Shown piece after piece: positions 18,223 through 26,268 of a stretch of 64,000 nt of DNA. The notes below the pieces were generated by a model that was not told the origin of the DNA, searched no databases, and was given only the letters and a program-made list of their open reading frames with translations. The translations under genes and the position numbers were made by a program. The stretch covers positions 1 through 64,000 of the forward strand of contig JANQON010000002.1 of assembly GCA_028289605.1 (NCBI GenBank), read 5' to 3'. How positions within the stretch are numbered: the first letter of the stretch is position 1; each line of letters begins with the position of its first letter. Source of the DNA: Hyphococcus sp. (GTDB lineage: Bacteria; Pseudomonadota; Alphaproteobacteria; Caulobacterales; Parvularculaceae).

Positions 18223-19194
18223 ATGGCTCAAAAAGCGGTGGTTCGCGGATGCGGTTCTTTTCTGCCCGAAAAGGTGATGACGAATGCTGAGCTGGCGACA
18301 ATGGTCGACACTAGCGACGAGTGGATTCGCGAGCGCACCGGGATCAGAGAACGCCACATCGCCGGCGACGATGAGAAGACATCCGATCTTGCCGCGGCGG
18401 CGGCGCGCGCGGCGCTTGCAGCGGCGGGCATGGATGCAAACGATATCGATCTCATTGTTGTCGCCACCACCACGCCGGATCTGACGTTTCCGTCAACGGC
18501 GGCGATCGTGCAGGCCAAGCTCGGCATTGAGAGCGGCGCCGCGTTTGATATTCAGGCCGTGTGCACCGGGTTCATTTACGCCCTGTCTACGGCGGAAAAG
18601 TTCTTATCCAGCGGCCAGCACAAACGTGCGCTTGTTATCGGCGCAGAGACCTTTTCGCGCATTCTGAATTGGGAAGACCGGACGACTTGCGTTCTCTTCG
18701 GCGACGGCGCCGGCGCGTTCGTGCTGGAAGCGCAGGACGAATCCGAAGCGAACGGGCGCGGCGTCATGAACAGCTATCTGCGATGCGACGGACGTCTTGT
18801 TGATTTGCTTTATGTGGACGGCGGCGTTTCGTCGACGCAGTCGACAGGCCACGTCCGGATGCAAGGCAACAAAGTGTTCCGCGAAGCGGTTAACCGAATT
18901 TCACAGGCGATGGAGCATGTCGTTGATGAAGCCGGGATCGATGTTGGGGATATTGACTGGTTTGTGCCGCATCAGGCGAATGAGCGGATCATCAACGGCG
19001 TCGTGAAAAAGCTGGATTTGCGTCCCGATCAGGTGATCTCGACGATTGCCGGACAGGGCAACACGTCGGCCGCGTCCATTCCGCTCGCTTACTGCGCCGG
19101 GGTTGCGGATGGACGAATCAAGAACGGGGACCTCGTCCTGATCGAGGGCATGGGCGGCGGCCTGACCTGGGGCGCCGCGCTTCTCCGCGCCTGA
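18223..19194 (+). CDS. fabH: 3-oxoacyl-[ACP] synthase III (FabH)
   Basis: A 323-residue condensing enzyme that starts fatty acid synthesis from acetyl-CoA and malonyl-ACP. The catalytic Cys is C114 in [10 protein letters not shown]. The catalytic His is in VPHQANERI and the Asn in [14 protein letters not shown]. The N-terminal [19 protein letters not shown] motif is intact. ATG at 18223 is preferred; GTG at 18220 is an alternative. It is coupled to plsX and followed by ihfA after about 130 bp, the usual alphaproteobacterial order. Confidence 0.97.
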   Translation: MAQKAVVRGCGSFLPEKVMTNAELATMVDTSDEWIRERTGIRERHIAGDDEKTSDLAAAAARAALAAAGMDANDIDLIVVATTTPDLTFPSTAAIVQAKLGIESGAAFDIQAVCTGFIYALSTAEKFLSSGQHKRALVIGAETFSRILNWEDRTTCVLFGDGAGAFVLEAQDESEANGRGVMNSYLRCDGRLVDLLYVDGGVSSTQSTGHVRMQGNKVFREAVNRISQAMEHVVDEAGIDVGDIDWFVPHQANERIINGVVKKLDLRPDQVISTIAGQGNTSAASIPLAYCAGVADGRIKNGDLVLIEGMGGGLTWGAALLRA

Positions 19195-19325
19195 AAAAGC
19201 CGCAATATATTTCAATGCCTTATTGACCGGAGCGGGTCGTTAATATTAGTTAGTGCCCGGCTAGGGAGCGTCACGCAGGGAAGGCGACGATCGCCATCGA
19301 TGCACAACCTCAAGGGGAGCGGGCG

Positions 19326-19646
19326 ATGACAGGGACGACAATCACGAGAGCGGACCTGACCGATGCGGTTTATCGCGCTGTTGGGATTTCCCGCAACGAG
19401 TCCGCCGCATTTGTCGAACGCATACTGGAAGAAGTCGCATCTTCTCTTGAGAAAGGGGAGACAGTGAAGATCTCTTCTTTCGGGACCTTTTCCGTTCGGG
19501 ACAAAAAACTACGCATGGGCCGTAATCCAAAAACCGGCGAGGAAGTTCCCATTGCACCGCGTCGCGTTGTGACCTTCCGCGCTTCGCATGTATTGAAAGA
19601 CCGCATTAACGCCGGTCACCGCCAAAACCGCGACGCCGCAGAATAA
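19326..19646 (+). CDS. ihfA: Integration host factor subunit alpha
   Basis: A 106-residue HU/IHF-family DNA-bending protein. It has the dimerisation helices ([20 protein letters not shown]) and the arm motif [20 protein letters not shown] with the minor-groove Pro. [13 protein letters not shown] is the conserved core. Alpha rather than beta is assigned from its place between fabH and a MerR gene. The AAGGGGAG-like site just before the ATG (19312-19319) is a good ribosome-binding site. The upstream gap of 131 bp contains TTGACC near 19223, a possible weak promoter. Confidence 0.95.
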   Translation: MTGTTITRADLTDAVYRAVGISRNESAAFVERILEEVASSLEKGETVKISSFGTFSVRDKKLRMGRNPKTGEEVPIAPRRVVTFRASHVLKDRINAGHRQNRDAAE

Positions 19647-19674
19647 CGCATAGGCGAGAGAACGGGCATTTCAC

Positions 19675-20199
19675 GTGGCGAACAAATCCGCCGACGCATT
19701 TCGAACCATTTCCGAAGCCGCCAAAGAGCTTGACGTGCCGCAGCACGTCCTGCGCCATTGGGAAGAAGTTTTTGGTCAGGTTCGCCCCATGCGCCGGGCG
19801 GGCGGGCGGCGATACTACCGGCCTCTCGACATTGATTTGTTGCGCGGGATTCGCGTTCTTCTGTACGATCAACGCTATACCACCAAAGGCGTGCAGAAGA
19901 TCTTTAAGGACGAAGGCGTGCGTTACGTGTCCGAGCTCGGCCGCCGGGTCGCGGCCGGCGAACAGGTTGATATGCGTCCCGTTATTCCTGAGGACGGCGC
20001 CCAGGACGGCGAACACGCCAATGGGAAAGGCTCGGATGAAGACCTGCTTGAGCTTACCAGCGAGGCGCGCGCCGACGTCCAACTGCCGGCCGATGTGGAA
20101 AAGAGGCTGAGAACGCTGATGGCGCGCCTGGAGGTCGTGCAGGATGCGCTGGACGAAGCGCTTCTGGCGCTTGAAGCCATCGATAGCGCCCGCGACTAA
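19675..20199 (+). CDS. MerR-family transcriptional regulator
   Basis: A 174-residue MerR-like protein. The N-terminal winged helix [20 protein letters not shown] is followed by [20 protein letters not shown], the usual MerR recognition and wing region, and then [20 protein letters not shown]. The C-terminal part is acidic and helical, with no Cys cluster for metal binding. The GTG start at 19675 lies 28 bases after ihfA. This ihfA-merR pair is common in alphaproteobacteria; the regulator's target is not known. Confidence 0.9.
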   Translation: MANKSADAFRTISEAAKELDVPQHVLRHWEEVFGQVRPMRRAGGRRYYRPLDIDLLRGIRVLLYDQRYTTKGVQKIFKDEGVRYVSELGRRVAAGEQVDMRPVIPEDGAQDGEHANGKGSDEDLLELTSEARADVQLPADVEKRLRTLMARLEVVQDALDEALLALEAIDSARD

Positions 20200-20202
20200 G
20201 TC

Positions 20203-21909
20203 TTACCACCCGCCGCCGCCGCCGCCGCCTCCGCCGCCGCCGGAGAACCCGCCGCCCCCGGCGCCGCTTGAGCCGGAGCTTTGCGGCATGGCCGACGAGA
20301 CGCCTGACGCCATTGAGGACACGAGAGCGTTGTTTAATCCGTGCAAAGAATGATGTCCGTTGCCGCGGGCGCCGTACCAATGCGGGCGATAAGCGGCGGC
20401 TTCTTTTGGCATCAGTCGCTCGAAATGGGACGTCCACGGCTTTTCCACGCCGAGAGCGATCGCATAGGGCAAAAACTTCTCATATCGCTCGACCGTCATG
20501 AACGGCGGCGCATCGAAATCGGCCTTCGCCGCATTAAGCTGGAGTTTTTCAGCTGTCTTGAGATAGAGGCGAAATCCCTCAATGGCTGATCGCGTCTCTT
20601 GTCCAACGGATGTCGGCGCCGGCATCAAATAGGAAAAGATCAGATTGACGGAAAAGAGCGCGCCGAGCGCCGCAAAGTGCCATATCGACCACTGTGCGCT
20701 GAATTGCGCCGCGATAAGGACGATAACAATCGACAAGGCGAACGCGACAGCAAGGTACCCGCCGTTCCATTTGAAATATGGAGCGCCAAATTTCTTCGTC
20801 GCGAATTTTCGAAAATCTCCATAGGCCTTCACAAATGTCGTATCGACTTTGCCGCCGAGCGTTCGCGACGAACCTTCCGCCAGGAGATCCCGCAACAATT
20901 CCCGTTCGATGGGAAAGGGCTCTTGTTTGGCGTCGGCGCTGGCGAGTCGCGTCAGCTTCGTTTTCTTCTTTTCAGGCGTTTCGATACGAAGATGATCGTT
21001 GACTGCAAGATTTATCAGTGAAGAAATCAACGCCTGATGCCCGGCGAGGCGTCGATGATAGACATGGTGCACGCCGGCCGGCGAAAAGCCCTCCGGCGGT
21101 TCGTAGCGCGGGAATACGGGGCCCTTTAGCGGGTCGCGTCCGACCGTATTAAAGGCGGCGCCGTAGAACCCGAAAAGGCCGATCAGGCCTCCGCCCAATA
21201 CGACGAGGGCGCCGTTCAGCGTCCACCAGTCTGCGCGTTTGTCCGCGGCGGAAGGCGGGTCGATCACGCCTTTCTCAAGGCTTAAGGAAATCGTCAGACC
21301 CTCGCGGCTCCGGAACGGCCGGCTTGCGGTGAAAACATGGTCATCGCCGTCGACCGCGTACCGATACGCGCCGCCGCGCTCGCCATAGCCGCCAGTATAG
21401 GCGGACACGCTGGTGACGGCCGCGCCGTCGGGAAGGGCGACAACGACGCGCGCTCGTTCGATGGGAAACGCCCAGTACTGCCCAATCGCATTCCAATAAA
21501 GTTCATCATGGGATTCAAAATGCCGGATCTGATTCTTGACCTCGTAAACGATCTCGTAGACGTGGCGTCCATGGGGAAGGAGAACGTCGGCGTCGCCGAT
21601 GCGCCACCGGACGGCATTGTTCTCGCGTGAGGTGTCAAACGGCTCCTTGCGCCCATCGCGTTTGATCGAAATCACATCGTACCGAAAAGGCAGGCGCGCG
21701 CCATCACTCAAATAGAACCGCGGTAAATCGCGAAAGATGCCGCGCCGGATTTGATTTCCCTCCGCCGTGACGTCGATGGTTTCCGTCACGAGAATATCGC
21801 CGTCTGCGGCGACGTCGATAGCGACCTGATAAGCGTTGATCTGCTCTTTCGCGGCCGCTGTAAGCGGCGCCAGAAGCGAAATCAGCAAGGCGAGCGCAAG
21901 CCGGCGCAT
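20203..21909 (-). CDS. DUF2207 membrane protein with polyglycine tail
   Basis: A 568-residue predicted membrane protein of the DUF2207 (YciQ-like) family. It has a signal peptide, an extracytoplasmic domain (QVAIDVAADGDILVTETIDV, RRGIFRDLPRFY, WNAIGQYWAFPIERARV), and a membrane segment near residues 240-260. A cytoplasmic region follows, then two more membrane segments around residues 395-445. The C-terminus ends in a Ser/Gly stretch and an uninterrupted glycine run closed by Trp, typical of this family. The ATG at 21909 overlaps the lemA stop by one base, so lemA and this gene form a unit. Such LemA-DUF2207 pairs are widespread; no function is proven. Confidence 0.88.
   Translation of the reverse strand: MRRLALALLISLLAPLTAAAKEQINAYQVAIDVAADGDILVTETIDVTAEGNQIRRGIFRDLPRFYLSDGARLPFRYDVISIKRDGRKEPFDTSRENNAVRWRIGDADVLLPHGRHVYEIVYEVKNQIRHFESHDELYWNAIGQYWAFPIERARVVVALPDGAAVTSVSAYTGGYGERGGAYRYAVDGDDHVFTASRPFRSREGLTISLSLEKGVIDPPSAADKRADWWTLNGALVVLGGGLIGLFGFYGAAFNTVGRDPLKGPVFPRYEPPEGFSPAGVHHVYHRRLAGHQALISSLINLAVNDHLRIETPEKKKTKLTRLASADAKQEPFPIERELLRDLLAEGSSRTLGGKVDTTFVKAYGDFRKFATKKFGAPYFKWNGGYLAVAFALSIVIVLIAAQFSAQWSIWHFAALGALFSVNLIFSYLMPAPTSVGQETRSAIEGFRLYLKTAEKLQLNAAKADFDAPPFMTVERYEKFLPYAIALGVEKPWTSHFERLMPKEAAAYRPHWYGARGNGHHSLHGLNNALVSSMASGVSSAMPQSSGSSGAGGGGFSGGGGGGGGGGGW
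20207..20265. repeat. CCG/GCC-rich low-complexity run encoding polyglycine
   Basis: A short stretch of repeated ccgccg units. On the minus strand it encodes the Gly-rich tail of the DUF2207 protein, so it is coding low complexity and not a separate element. It could slip during replication and vary in length between strains. Confidence 0.8.
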
Positions 21910-22475
21910 CACGCTGACGTCCCGATGGAAACGTGAGGCGCGGCCTTGTCAGCGGTTTCAATTTCGAAATATGCGCGCTTGCTGAAACCGAAGGCGCCGG
22001 CGACGAGGTTAATCGGAACGCTGGCGGCGAGCGTGTTGAGCTCCCGCACGGCGCCGTTGTAGAAGCGGCGCGCCATTTCAATCTTGTCTTCCGTCTCCGC
22101 GAGCTGGCGCTGCAACTCTAAAAAATTCTCGTTGGCTTTGAGATCAGGATAGTCCTCTGCGACGGCGATCAGTTTCGACAACGGGGCGGAGAGTGCGCTC
22201 TCTGCGTCGCCCCGCGTGCGCGGATCATCGCCGGCGGACATCGCCAGAGTGCGGCGCTCAGCGACCTCTTCGAATAGACTGCGCTCGTGCGCGGCGTAGC
22301 CCTTTACGGATTCAACCAACGGCGGGATTAGGTCCGCGCGCCGCTTGAGCTGAACGTCGATGTCGGCCCAACCGTTGTTCACAAGCTGGCGGCGACCGAC
22401 GAGAATGTTGTAGGCGACAACGCCGCCGATCACGCCGGCGCCGGCGACGGCAAGCAAAATAAGCAAGAAATCCAA
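21909..22475 (-). CDS. lemA: LemA family protein
   Basis: A 188-residue membrane-anchored coiled-coil protein. It has an N-terminal membrane helix (DFLLILLAVAGAGVIGGVV) and the LemA core YNILVGRRQLVNNGWADIDV, with QLKRRADLIPPLVESVKGYA. ENFLELQRQLAETEDKIEMA and RRFYNGAVRELNT are conserved. I place the start at TTG 22475, behind a strong GGGAGGGG site; an upstream ATG at 22520 adds a non-conserved stretch with a Cys. The function of LemA is not established. It is cotranscribed with the DUF2207 gene. Confidence 0.92.
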   Translation of the reverse strand: MDFLLILLAVAGAGVIGGVVAYNILVGRRQLVNNGWADIDVQLKRRADLIPPLVESVKGYAAHERSLFEEVAERRTLAMSAGDDPRTRGDAESALSAPLSKLIAVAEDYPDLKANENFLELQRQLAETEDKIEMARRFYNGAVRELNTLAASVPINLVAGAFGFSKRAYFEIETADKAAPHVSIGTSA

Positions 22476-22583
22476 GGTTGAGCCCCTCCCTTCAACGCAC
22501 GCCAACGCACGCCGTTTCACCTATATGGCGTGATTTTCTAATGATTTAAGCCTTGAAAAAGGGGGTTAACCGCCCCAGGCCGC

Positions 22584-22611
22584 TTGATGCCGAAGGCGAT
22601 GCGAGTATAGT
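22584..22611 (+). promoter_or_regulatory. Sigma-70-type promoter for tRNA-Pro
   Basis: TTGATG at 22584-22589 and TATAGT at 22606-22611 are separated by 16 bases. The inferred start of transcription is near 22618, about 44 bases before the tRNA. Confidence 0.65.
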
Positions 22612-22661
22612 CCGCCGCCTTCACGCAGACCGCCTTGGAGCGATCTGTTGGAAGTCTGGGT

Positions 22662-22738
22662 CGGAGCGTAGCGCAGCCTGGTAGCGCACTTCACTGGGGG
22701 TGAAGGGGTCGTGAGTTCGAATCTCGCCGCTCCGACCA
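22662..22738 (+). tRNA. tRNA-Pro (anticodon GGG), CCA encoded
   Basis: The acceptor stem CGGAGCG (22662-22668) pairs with CGCTCCG (22728-22734), followed by A and encoded CCA. The anticodon stem CTTCA/TGAAG encloses a seven-base loop with anticodon GGG at 22696-22698. The T-arm contains GTTCGAATC, and the D-arm GCGCAGCCTGGTAGCGC is standard. A promoter lies just upstream. Confidence 0.97.
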
Positions 22739-22971
22739 TTTACATCCGGTTCTGTTGGGACGGTCGGCGCCTCAGGGTGGTCGGTCCGGACGCGCCGAGC
22801 AAAGCGGCTGCGCCACAGGTTGAGCGTCTTTTTCGTCAGCCGCGCATAAGTTGTGCGCCTTCAAGCTAAGTCGCTGATTTTCAAACAATATTGAGTGCAT
22901 TCAGTGGCCAGGATTTGCCGGCGGGAGCGTTTTCCCCTAAAACTGACGCAGCAACCGCTGTTTTTGGGGTC

Positions 22972-23334
22972 ATGAAGAAAGAGCCGAGCCTCTCTGCGCT
23001 TCCCGCCGCGGTGCCGACCGACAATTCGGACGGCCCGGGGGCGACGGGCGACAATGCGGATTTCAGCGCGCCGGACACCGCGACGCCGAATTTCGCAGGG
23101 TCCAAGACGCGGCCGCTGCCGCCGGCCGGCGCCGCTCCGGCGGATCCGTTGCAACAGTCTTCGGGACGGCGCGACCCTCTTTCCCGGGACAAGCAGAACC
23201 TCACGATCCTGATCGCCATCGTTGCGCTCGCCATGGCGCTGGCGGCGGTGTTTCGGGTCTACAATCCTAAAGAAACCATGCCGCCCTGTTCCGAGCAGCC
23301 GGAATGGAACCAGTATAACTGCCGGTCGGGTTAG
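22972..23334 (+). CDS. Hypothetical single-pass membrane protein
   Basis: A 120-residue protein of no recognised family. The first 75 residues are Pro/Ala/Asp-rich and probably disordered. A single membrane helix (LTILIAIVALAMALAAVFRV) lies near residues 82-101. A short C-terminal tail carries two Cys residues (PPCSEQPEWNQYNCRSG). The start is the ATG at 22972; an upstream TTG at 22891 is in frame but unsupported. It is convergent with the J-domain gene, the two stops being only 9 bases apart. Codon use looks like that of its neighbours. Confidence 0.55.
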   Translation: MKKEPSLSALPAAVPTDNSDGPGATGDNADFSAPDTATPNFAGSKTRPLPPAGAAPADPLQQSSGRRDPLSRDKQNLTILIAIVALAMALAAVFRVYNPKETMPPCSEQPEWNQYNCRSG

Positions 23335-23343
23335 GCGTTGCGC

Positions 23344-23886
23344 CTAAGCGGACGCCGCCTCTGACTGGCCTTCCCGTTCGCGCATGATTTTGCGATAGGC
23401 GTAATTGAGTTTTTGCGTGGTTCTGACCGCGGCGCGCGAAAGATCTTCGTCCAATCCGAGAGAAGCAATGGTGTCGGGGTGCACCGCCTTGATACGCTGC
23501 TTGTACGCGGCGCGAATGTCGTCTGTCGTGGCGTCGCTCGCAACGCGAAGCACCGCATAGGGATCAATCACTTTGCTAGCCGCTGCATCGGCGTCCGAAT
23601 GAGCGCGTTCCGATGAGTGCGCTTTCCCGTCTCCGTCATCGGCCTTTGTTTCGATGATGGAGATAATCTGCGACTTTGCGACGACAATGATCTCGCCGCT
23701 GTCCTTTATTTTCGCAGGAATGAACCCGCGTTCGTCGTTCAACAGGTCCATCAGCCGTTCCCCCAGCGCCACAAAGACCATGGCTTCGACGGGCTCCCCG
23801 CCCGTGAGGCGCATGATGACGCTCAGCTGATCCTTGTGGCGCATCTGCGCGGCGCCTTGTGAATACACGCTACCATTCCCCGTCAT
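23344..23886 (-). CDS. J-domain protein with an N-terminal domain of unknown function
   Basis: A protein of up to 180 residues. The C-terminal 70 residues form a J-domain: DPYAVLRVASDATTDDIRAA, the HPD tripeptide in RIKAVHPDTIA, and a closing helix (KLNYAYRKIMRERE). This domain stimulates an Hsp70 partner (DnaK). Unlike DnaJ, the J-domain is C-terminal. It follows a beta-rich domain (QLSVIMRLTGGEPVEAMVFV, KIKDSGEIIVVAKSQIISII) and an acidic linker. The start is uncertain: ATG 23886, an internal GTG near 23868, or ATG 23844. Confidence 0.78.
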   Translation of the reverse strand: MTGNGSVYSQGAAQMRHKDQLSVIMRLTGGEPVEAMVFVALGERLMDLLNDERGFIPAKIKDSGEIIVVAKSQIISIIETKADDGDGKAHSSERAHSDADAAASKVIDPYAVLRVASDATTDDIRAAYKQRIKAVHPDTIASLGLDEDLSRAAVRTTQKLNYAYRKIMREREGQSEAASA

Positions 23887-23928
23887 TGTCCGGCGCGAAG
23901 GCCAACCTCGTCGATCCGTAACCTGTCG

Positions 23929-24159
23929 CTAGCGCCGATTTGCGCCGTTGTCCTGTTTCGGGCCGTTTTCGGCGTTCGCCCACATGATCAGGTACCGAAC
24001 TGGCAAGGCCCAGGCCAGACCGGCCGCGATATAGTAAAGAACCTTGAGCGCCTGATGATCGGGCACCCGTTCGCCGAGTGCGGCCGCGGCGAAGAGATAG
24101 GCCAGAAGGCCGGGTAAGAGCACAAGCAGCGCAATCAACTTTTTCACACGCGGCGGCAA
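23929..24159 (-). CDS. DUF2842 family small membrane protein
   Basis: A 76-residue protein with two membrane helices (LIALLVLLPGLLAYLFAAAA and VLYYIAAGLAWALPVRYLIM) and a short polar tail. Size, topology and the W-x-L-P-x-RYLI-x-W region match DUF2842, a small alphaproteobacterial family of unknown role. It is divergent from ctaA, where such genes often occur, so a role near haem A or oxidase assembly is possible but unproven. Confidence 0.75.
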   Translation of the reverse strand: MPPRVKKLIALLVLLPGLLAYLFAAAALGERVPDHQALKVLYYIAAGLAWALPVRYLIMWANAENGPKQDNGANRR

Positions 24160-24238
24160 ACTGTTCCTCCAGGAAGCGATGGCGCGACGCGGGGTCGCAA
24201 GGGCGCCGGGGCGGGGGATCGTCTATGACGATGTCGAT

Positions 24239-25285
24239 ATGGCTACTACCAGCACTCTCGCCCCATCGCAAAACCGGTCCGCCCGATCATCGCGGCCTGT
24301 GGCCATTTGGCTTTTCTTCATGTGCGGGCTTGTCGCTGTGATGATCTTGGTCGGCGGCGCAACGCGGCTCACCGATTCCGGGCTTTCGATTATTGAATGG
24401 CGGCCGGTGACGGGCGCGGTTCCGCCCCTGAGCGAAGAGGCCTGGCTGGAGGAATTCGAGAAATACAAAACCATTCCCGAATACGCCCAGGTCAACAAGG
24501 GCATGAGCCTTGATCAGTTCAAGGAGATTTACTGGTGGGAATGGGGACACCGTTTTCTGGGCCGCTTGATCGGCGTGGCGTTCTTTGTCCCCTTTGTCTT
24601 CTTCGTGGCGACAGGGCGCGCTCGCGGCGCATTGGCCGCGAAGCTCGGCGGACTGTTCGTGCTCGGCGGATTGCAGGGCGCCCTCGGCTGGTGGATGGTG
24701 TCGTCGGGACTGGTCGACCGCGTCGATGTCAGTCAGTACCGGCTGGCGGCGCATCTGGGACTGGCCGTTTTGCTGCTCGGGGCCATGTGGTGGTTGGCGC
24801 TTGATCTTTGGCCTGAAGAAAACCCCGGCGGCCCTCGTCGTCTCCTTGCCCCTGCGCTCATCCTCACCGCCGCCGTCTACGCCCAGATGACGCTGGGCGC
24901 GTTTGTCGCCGGACTGCGCGCAGGCTCGGTGTTCAATACCTGGCCGTTGATGGATGGAAAGCTCTTTCCCGACGGCTATTTCGCAGGCGCGCCAGGTTTT
25001 AATGACCTTTTTGAAACGGCCGCAGCGGTGCAGTTCAACCATCGCATCGGCGCGTATCTTCTGGCGGCCGGCGTTGTGTGGTTTTGGCTGGCGGCGCGAA
25101 AAACGGCGTTGTCGGAGCGTGCAAGCGTCGTGTTGGCGGCGACTGCGGCGCAGATCCTTCTCGGCATATGGACCGTCATGGCGGCGACGCCGATCGGTCT
25201 CGGCCTGCTGCATCAGGGCGGCGCCATCGTTCTGTTTCTCTCAGCGCTATACGCCGCCCACGGGGCGGGCGCCGGCAAGGCATAA
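24239..25285 (+). CDS. ctaA: Haem A synthase (COX15/CtaA type 2)
   Basis: A 348-residue membrane enzyme that oxidises haem O to haem A for aa3-type cytochrome oxidases. It has eight predicted membrane helices. Hallmarks of the COX15 type are VGGATRLTDSGLSI near residue 40, EFEKYKTIPEYAQVN, WWEWGHRFLGRLIG with a haem-ligand His, VSQYRLAAHLGLA, NTWPLMDGKLFP and VQFNHRIGAYLL, then LLHQGGAIVLF. The start is uncertain. ATG 24239 gives a natural N-terminus, while ATG 24179 has a nearby AGGA but adds a basic, unconserved leader. A strong terminator follows. Confidence 0.93.
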   Translation: MATTSTLAPSQNRSARSSRPVAIWLFFMCGLVAVMILVGGATRLTDSGLSIIEWRPVTGAVPPLSEEAWLEEFEKYKTIPEYAQVNKGMSLDQFKEIYWWEWGHRFLGRLIGVAFFVPFVFFVATGRARGALAAKLGGLFVLGGLQGALGWWMVSSGLVDRVDVSQYRLAAHLGLAVLLLGAMWWLALDLWPEENPGGPRRLLAPALILTAAVYAQMTLGAFVAGLRAGSVFNTWPLMDGKLFPDGYFAGAPGFNDLFETAAAVQFNHRIGAYLLAAGVVWFWLAARKTALSERASVVLAATAAQILLGIWTVMAATPIGLGLLHQGGAIVLFLSALYAAHGAGAGKA

Positions 25286-25314
25286 AAAAGCCCGCCTTTT
25301 GGGCGGGCTTTTCG
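25285..25314. terminator. Intrinsic terminator between ctaA and the DUF1194 gene
   Basis: A hairpin with arms AGCCCGCC and GGCGGGCT around a TTTTG loop. It is preceded by an A-run and followed by TTTT, so it can work on both strands. It lies between the convergent ctaA and DUF1194 genes. Confidence 0.85.
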
Positions 25315-25342
25315 TTTAGCCGAAGCGCGGCTGTTCAGTTGG

Positions 25343-26104
25343 TCAAGCCGCCTTCTTTTTCCGTCGCCGCGCCCACAGAAGCGCGATCCCCGTCACCATC
25401 AACGGCAGAGCGCCTGGGACCGGGATAACCCCCGTGATTTCGCGACCGATTTTCTCGCGCACAGCGTCCGCGAAATCGGCAAAGTCGCTCGCGGCGACGA
25501 CGAAGGCGCCGGTTCCGCCGATAACGTTCGCCATGTACCAGTCGTCCAAGTTCGGGTCGTCTGTCAGGATCGCTAGGCCGTTGATGACGTCCACGCCCCC
25601 GGCAAGCGCCGCGTCGCGAGCGGTGGACGTGAGCGAACCGTCGTTTTGAGCGCCGTCGCCGGATACGTCGATGACGGTGCGCGTGCCTTCAAATCCATTG
25701 TCGTTAAAAAGAGGCGCGCCAAAATCCAAAGCGGAACCTGGAGCGGTGAGGTCGCCGAACGGACGCACCGTAGCGGCGATCAAGTCTGCAAACGCGTTCG
25801 CCGAAGCCGCATCGGTGATCAACGTCCAGTCGACGCCGATCGCCTGCGAGGTCGACCCTGACCAGAAAATCAGCTGGACGGCGATCGATCCAATATCGCC
25901 CGCTTCAATAGCGGCGATAATATCTGCGTCGCGAAAAGCATCTTCATACCCTTCGACCTGCAAAGCATATTCGGCGTTGTCAACCGAGCCCGAAGTGTCA
26001 ATTAGCAACTGAAGTTCCAGATCGACCGGCACTGCCATGCTTGGGGCGGCCGCAAATGCGAACAATAGGCCGGTCAGCCCGGCCAAGGCTTTTTTGAGGA
26101 TCAT
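25343..26104 (-). CDS. DUF1194 (VWA-like) exported protein with PEP-CTERM-like tail
   Basis: A 253-residue protein. After a signal peptide (LAGLTGLLFAFAAAPSMA) it has a von Willebrand A-like domain of the DUF1194 family. The metal-site motif LLIDTSGSVDNAEY (DxSxS) and TRTVIDVSGDGAQNDG are both intact. The C-terminus VIPVPGALPLMVTGIALLWA followed by RRRKK is a sorting signal of the PEP-CTERM/VPLPA-CTERM kind: a Pro-containing motif, a membrane helix and a basic tail. Exosortase would process it, but no exosortase is in the window. The start is ATG 26104, preceded by a GGGAGGGA site; the ATG at 26167 is less likely. Confidence 0.82.
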   Translation of the reverse strand: MILKKALAGLTGLLFAFAAAPSMAVPVDLELQLLIDTSGSVDNAEYALQVEGYEDAFRDADIIAAIEAGDIGSIAVQLIFWSGSTSQAIGVDWTLITDAASANAFADLIAATVRPFGDLTAPGSALDFGAPLFNDNGFEGTRTVIDVSGDGAQNDGSLTSTARDAALAGGVDVINGLAILTDDPNLDDWYMANVIGGTGAFVVAASDFADFADAVREKIGREITGVIPVPGALPLMVTGIALLWARRRKKKAA

Positions 26105-26268
26105 TCCCTCCCCCCTTTTGTCTGCTCTCTCCGTGTACGACGCTATCAAAAGATTACCGGAAAGCAACGCAATCCGTTAACTTTGTTGTTTGCGGCTATC
26201 CCAGTAGCAAATAATTGCGCCCCGGAGGACGTTTCGGGTCCGAATTGATTTTGCAGGCGAGTTCGCTG

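Noticed and set aside
20207-20265. CCG-rich tandem pattern considered as a repeat element
   Set aside because: It encodes the polyglycine tail of the DUF2207 protein, a known family trait; no spacer-repeat structure.
24287-25213. A 308-codon minus-strand frame inside ctaA
   Set aside because: It is antisense to haem A synthase and rich in Arg, Gln and His; no recognisable domain.
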